Of a stretch of 7,790 nt of DNA, positions 4,981-7,790 are shown piece by piece (within the stretch, counting starts at the first letter, position 1; each line of letters begins with the position of its first letter). Made by a program: the position numbers and the translations under genes. Source of the DNA: Treponema sp. GTDB lineage: Bacteria; Spirochaetota; Spirochaetia; Treponematales; Breznakiellaceae. Under the pieces are notes generated by a model. It was not told the origin of the DNA. It saw only the letters and a list, made by a program, of their open reading frames with translations, and ran no database searches. Location of the stretch: the NCBI GenBank assembly GCA_031268125.1, contig JAIRXT010000159.1, positions 1 through 7,790 of the forward strand. The letters are read 5' to 3'.

Positions 4981-5781
4981 TTAAGCTTCCGCCAGGGCTT
5001 TGCGTATCAGGGAAGCGGCCCCGGCGGCATCCACCCGAAGGGAAGGCGTTTTGATCTCCGGTACAGGGGTGTAGAGTTTTCGCACCCGGGTTGGGGAACC
5101 GGCAAGGCCGCAGCGCCGGGGATCCGGGTCCGGCAGATCGGCAAGGCCCCAGGTTGTTATGGGTATTTTTTGCGCCGCAAGCCGGCGGGGCAGGTTTGGC
5201 GCCCGGACTTGAACCGCCTCCCGGCCTATGGCAAAGAGGGCCGGATACCGGCCCCGGACCCGCACTGTCCCCGGGGAAAGCTCCTGTAAAACCGAGTAAT
5301 CTTCCTCCCCGAAGTACTCGATTTTCTTAACCCAGCCTATGGCAGGGATACCGAGCCGGGCCGCCAGGGCGAAGGGAAGCTGGGCCGTATCCCCGTCGGT
5401 ACTTTGCTGGCCGCAGAAGATCAGGTCCGGGACGCCGTATTTCCGCAGAGCTTCCGCCAGGGTCCGGGAAGTGGCCGCCACATCCGCCCCGGAAAACGCG
5501 GAATCCGTAAGCAAAAGGGCCGCTGAAGCTCCCCTGGCCAGGGCTTCCCTAAGCGTCCTTTCCGCGGAAGGAGGCCCCATAGTAACGGCTAAAACCTCCG
5601 CCGCCGTCCCTGCCCCGCCGGGGGTTCCCTGTGCGAAGGCAGCCTGCATCGCCGCCTCCAGGGCGAACACGTCGTAGGGATTGATGACCCCTTCTGCGGA
5701 ACTCCTGATGAGGAGGCCGGTTTCACCGTCCATCCGGGCGCTTCCGGCGGGCACCTGCTTGATACATACCCCGATCCGCAT
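4981..5781 (-). CDS. etfB: Electron transfer flavoprotein beta subunit (EtfB)
   Basis: A 266-residue EtfB, the partner that carries the second nucleotide cofactor (AMP, or FAD in bifurcating ETFs) and docks on the dehydrogenase. Clear family sequence: MRIGVCIKQVP at the start, INPYDVFALEAA (33-44), VTMGPPSAERTLREALARG (66-84), FSGADVAATSRTLAEA (96-111) and FCGQQSTDGDTAQ (122-134). The GADxAATS and DGDTAQ segments are those that, in known bifurcating ETF structures, surround the beta FAD, so bifurcation is possible but not shown. The start is placed at 5781, not at the upstream ATG at 5829: GGAGG lies 6 nt before 5781, the family begins MKIxVCIKQVP, and the longer version would overlap the dehydrogenase gene by 47 nt. 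The dehydrogenase stop is 1 nt upstream, so translation is coupled. Confidence 0.95.
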   Translation of the reverse strand: MRIGVCIKQVPAGSARMDGETGLLIRSSAEGVINPYDVFALEAAMQAAFAQGTPGGAGTAAEVLAVTMGPPSAERTLREALARGASAALLLTDSAFSGADVAATSRTLAEALRKYGVPDLIFCGQQSTDGDTAQLPFALAARLGIPAIGWVKKIEYFGEEDYSVLQELSPGTVRVRGRYPALFAIGREAVQVRAPNLPRRLAAQKIPITTWGLADLPDPDPRRCGLAGSPTRVRKLYTPVPEIKTPSLRVDAAGAASLIRKALAEA

Positions 5782-5782
5782 C

Positions 5783-7339
5783 TCAGCCCTCCGCCGCTTC
5801 AAAGCCGCCCAGGAGAAGGCGGGGATCAAGGACGCGGAGAATGGAGCGGATTTGTTCCAGCCGTGCCGGGGGGAGATGACGGTGGATAAGGCCCCGTTTG
5901 AGCCGGCCTATTCCGTTTTCCGCCGCCAAAAGGCCGCCGTCCCCTATGACCAGGGCCGCCCAGCGGTCCAGCAGGGCCTGACTCCGGCGGAGCCCTTCCG
6001 GGGTTTCCGGCAGGATGTTCACATGGAGCCGTCCTTCGGCGACGTGGCCGAAGACGAAACCCCTCAGCCCTTCCTTATCCATGTCCCGGCGGTAGGTTTC
6101 GCAGTAGGTTCCTGCAAGTTCCGGGGGTACCGTAAAATCCGCGGCGGTTTTGTGCAGTTCCGGCAGATCCCGCCGCAGCCGGTCCAGTTCCGTATTGATA
6201 AGTTCCGGTACGGCGTGGCGGAAGAGGCGGAATTTTTCCAGTTCCGCCGGGCTTGCCGCCGCCCAGGTATCGTCCTCCCCGCCGCCGGAGGCCAGGAACA
6301 GTTCCAACTGCCCGGCCAGCAGGGATTCCAGGGTATCCGAATCGTCCCCTTCAAGCTCTACCTGGGCGGCCGCCGCCATCCGGGGATTGACGGAGGGAAG
6401 CTGCCGCAGGGCGGTGTTTTGGGGCGCCAGGTCCCTGACCAGTTCCAGGGAGGCCGGATCATAGTACTCCAGGGTGGAAAGGGCCTTTCCGCAGGGGTCC
6501 TGCTCCCGCCATTGCCGCAGGGATTCGGCAAAACCGAGGGCCCGCCGGTCCTGTTCAAAAAAGTAGATCACCCCCCAGACCGCTGCGGGCCGCGGGCGGA
6601 GATCCAGGGAAAGTTCCGCCGCAAAGCCTGTAAGCCCCTCGCTGCCCGCAAGAAAATCGAGCAGGTCCAGTCCCGGCTGGGGATGCAGGAAGCGGCTTCC
6701 CCCGGCGGGAATCCCGGCGCCGCAGGGGAGGCGGCCCCCGCCGGGAAGGGGGCAGCCGCTTTCGTCAAAAAGGTACTCCCCCCGCCTGATTTGCCAGATC
6801 TCCCCCGCCGGGGTAATCCAGGTAAGGCCCCGTACATGATCCCCCGTGCCGCCCCAGCGCAGGGAATTGGGCCCCCGGGCGTTGCAGGCAAAAGCCCCCC
6901 CCAGGGCCGCCGTAGTTTCGGTAGGATTCGGGGGAAACCGCAGGTTCCGCCCGAATGTTTGGAGAAGGGTAGCGTCTTCGGCCCTCCAGTCCTCCGGGGG
7001 AAGCCCCCGCCGCAGAAAATTTTCCAGGGCTTCAAAATTCATCCCCCCCTGGACCCGCAGCGCCGGAACGGCAGGGTCCCCGGAGGAAAGCCCCAGGGGG
7101 CGGTTCATCCTTTCTGTGGAGAGGATAAGCCCCCCCCGGGGGACGGCCCCCCCGCTGATGCCGGTCCGGGCCCCCTGGATGGTAAGGGGAAGCCCCTGCT
7201 CCGCAGCCCGGCGTATGGCCGCGGCCGCCTGGGCAGTATTTTCGGGAAAGGCGATGTAGTCCGCCCGGCCGCTCAGGCGGGATTCGTCGTGGAAATAACT
7301 CAGATAGCCCGGATTTGCGGGGGTAAATTCTTCTCCCAT
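5783..7339 (-). CDS. FAD-linked 2-hydroxyacid dehydrogenase (GlcD / D-lactate dehydrogenase type)
   Basis: A 518-residue flavoenzyme of the VAO/PCMH fold that oxidises a 2-hydroxyacid and hands electrons to ETF. The FAD domain covers about 25-245: PENTAQ (32-37), pyrophosphate loop GARTGISGGAVP (56-67), NPTETTAALGGAFACNARGP (138-157), and GSEGLTGF (232-239). The C-terminal substrate domain has Arg374, Lys397, GHVAEGRLHVN (431-441) with metal-type ligands His432 and His439 and Asn441, and ENGIGRLK (474-481). Most members read EHGIG there; the His, the proposed catalytic base in human D-2-hydroxyglutarate dehydrogenase, is Asn475 here. The segment 190-230 (Pro/Gly-rich) is also unlike the common KNxxGY pattern. 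The ATG shares one base with the stop of the upstream etfA-like gene, and etfB follows after 1 nt. Lactate is the best guess from the Acetobacterium Lct precedent; glycolate or 2-hydroxyglutarate are alternatives. The gene is GC-rich with several runs of 7-8 G/C. Confidence 0.88.
   Translation of the reverse strand: MGEEFTPANPGYLSYFHDESRLSGRADYIAFPENTAQAAAAIRRAAEQGLPLTIQGARTGISGGAVPRGGLILSTERMNRPLGLSSGDPAVPALRVQGGMNFEALENFLRRGLPPEDWRAEDATLLQTFGRNLRFPPNPTETTAALGGAFACNARGPNSLRWGGTGDHVRGLTWITPAGEIWQIRRGEYLFDESGCPLPGGGRLPCGAGIPAGGSRFLHPQPGLDLLDFLAGSEGLTGFAAELSLDLRPRPAAVWGVIYFFEQDRRALGFAESLRQWREQDPCGKALSTLEYYDPASLELVRDLAPQNTALRQLPSVNPRMAAAAQVELEGDDSDTLESLLAGQLELFLASGGGEDDTWAAASPAELEKFRLFRHAVPELINTELDRLRRDLPELHKTAADFTVPPELAGTYCETYRRDMDKEGLRGFVFGHVAEGRLHVNILPETPEGLRRSQALLDRWAALVIGDGGLLAAENGIGRLKRGLIHRHLPPARLEQIRSILRVLDPRLLLGGFEAAEG
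5787..5792 (-). promoter_or_regulatory. Ribosome binding site of etfB
   Basis: GGAGGG on the minus strand ends 5 nt before the ATG at 5781 and lies inside the last codons of the dehydrogenase gene. It is the strongest Shine-Dalgarno sequence in the operon and decides the short start of etfB over the ATG at 5829. Confidence 0.75.
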
Positions 7340-7790
7340 TAAGTGTTTCCTATTTCCGCTTCAAGGGCGGCGATAAATTCCTCCGCCCCGGTGATGATTC
7401 CCCTGTCCGCATAGCGGAAAATCGGGGCGTTTTTGTCCGGGTTTATTGCTATCAGGGTGGGGACCGATTCGATTCCCGCCATAAAGGCCGCCGCCCCGGA
7501 CACCCCCACCGCTATGCAGACCTCCGCGCCGCAGCGGAGCCCCGACTGCCCGATGATGCCGCCCAGTTCCCCCCAGCCGTTAAGCGCGGCGGGGCGGCTA
7601 AAGCCCAGGGCTGCGCCGAAGCGCCCGGCGATCCGCTGCAGCCGGTCGCAGGCGGCTTTGCTTCCCAGGCCCCGTCCGGCGGCGAAGATCAGCGGGGCGG
7701 TTTCCAGGGGCCTGGAGGGGAAGGATTCGGACTGTTCGTATGCCAAAATCCACCGGGGCGGGGTTAAGGGTTCTACCGGGCGGCTTTCTA
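7339..7790 (-). CDS. Electron transfer flavoprotein alpha subunit, first copy, C-terminal part (start beyond window)
   Basis: The frame is open to the window edge and reads as the C-terminal FAD domain of EtfA, about 150 residues. In order: AAGRGLGSK (the GRG loop that the downstream EtfA lacks), FSRPAALNGW (Arg near the flavin ring), IGQSGL, AVGVSGAAAFMAGIES (ETF-alpha signature with AF replacing the usual QH), AINPDKNAPIFRYAD and a closing helix. It differs strongly from the EtfA at 3962-4969, so it is a distinct paralogue and not a recent duplicate. A TTG at 7746 is unlikely to be the start, since codons before it remain open and the FAD domain needs the upstream half. Its TAA shares one base with the dehydrogenase ATG, which implies translational coupling. 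An etfB may lie farther upstream, outside the window. Confidence 0.88.
   Translation of the reverse strand, partial: ESRPVEPLTPPRWILAYEQSESFPSRPLETAPLIFAAGRGLGSKAACDRLQRIAGRFGAALGFSRPAALNGWGELGGIIGQSGLRCGAEVCIAVGVSGAAAFMAGIESVPTLIAINPDKNAPIFRYADRGIITGAEEFIAALEAEIGNT

Noticed and set aside
5782..5829. Upstream ATG for etfB adding 16 residues
   Set aside because: The extension overlaps the dehydrogenase gene, has no family similarity, and the strong GGAGG site fits the start at 5781.
5681..7342. Plus-strand open frame of 553 codons rich in Pro, Gly and Arg
   Set aside because: It mirrors the dehydrogenase and the etfB start, which both carry clear conserved motifs; high GC makes the antisense frame open by chance.

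Overview
The window holds six protein genes or gene parts, all on the minus strand, in two blocks separated by intergenic DNA rich in repeats and hairpins. There is no rRNA, tRNA, CRISPR array or transposase gene. Electron-transfer flavoprotein genes, an FAD-linked 2-hydroxyacid dehydrogenase and a cytoplasmic GH10 xylanase suggest an anaerobic, plant-polymer-using fermenter or acetogen. A termite- or gut-type spirochaete (Treponema-like) is my best guess, but that is an impression and not a proof. Composition is uneven: hand counts of two sample lines give 31/60 GC at 1141-1200 (exporter) and 40/60 at 7081-7140 (dehydrogenase).

Right block (7790 to 3962, read leftwards): the 3' part of an etfA-like gene, an FAD-linked oxidase of the GlcD / D-lactate dehydrogenase type, etfB, and a second, divergent etfA. 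Junctions are a 1-nt overlap, a 1-nt gap and an 11-nt gap, so this is one operon. The likely product is a flavin complex in which a 2-hydroxyacid (lactate, glycolate or 2-hydroxyglutarate type) is oxidised and electrons pass to ETF, as in the Acetobacterium LDH/EtfAB system. Two EtfA proteins around one dehydrogenase, an Asn in place of the usual catalytic His in the dehydrogenase, and lost flavin-contact residues in the EtfAs make the block unusual.

Middle (3961 to 1993): a stand-alone GH10 xylanase gene without a signal peptide, flanked by two same-orientation copies of a palindromic element (2139-2230 and 3637-3806). The upstream copy carries a nested insertion whose ends look like transposon termini. 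A bulged long hairpin lies just after etfA, and a perfect 10-bp hairpin just after the xylanase stop.

Left block (1992 to 1): a complete ABC half-transporter of the exporter type with its own promoter-like sequence and a candidate operator, then, 82 nt downstream, the first part of an OppB/DppB/NikB-type importer permease that runs off the window. This pairing could belong to metallophore/peptide traffic or to uptake of xylo-oligosaccharides for the cytoplasmic xylanase. The sequence does not decide.
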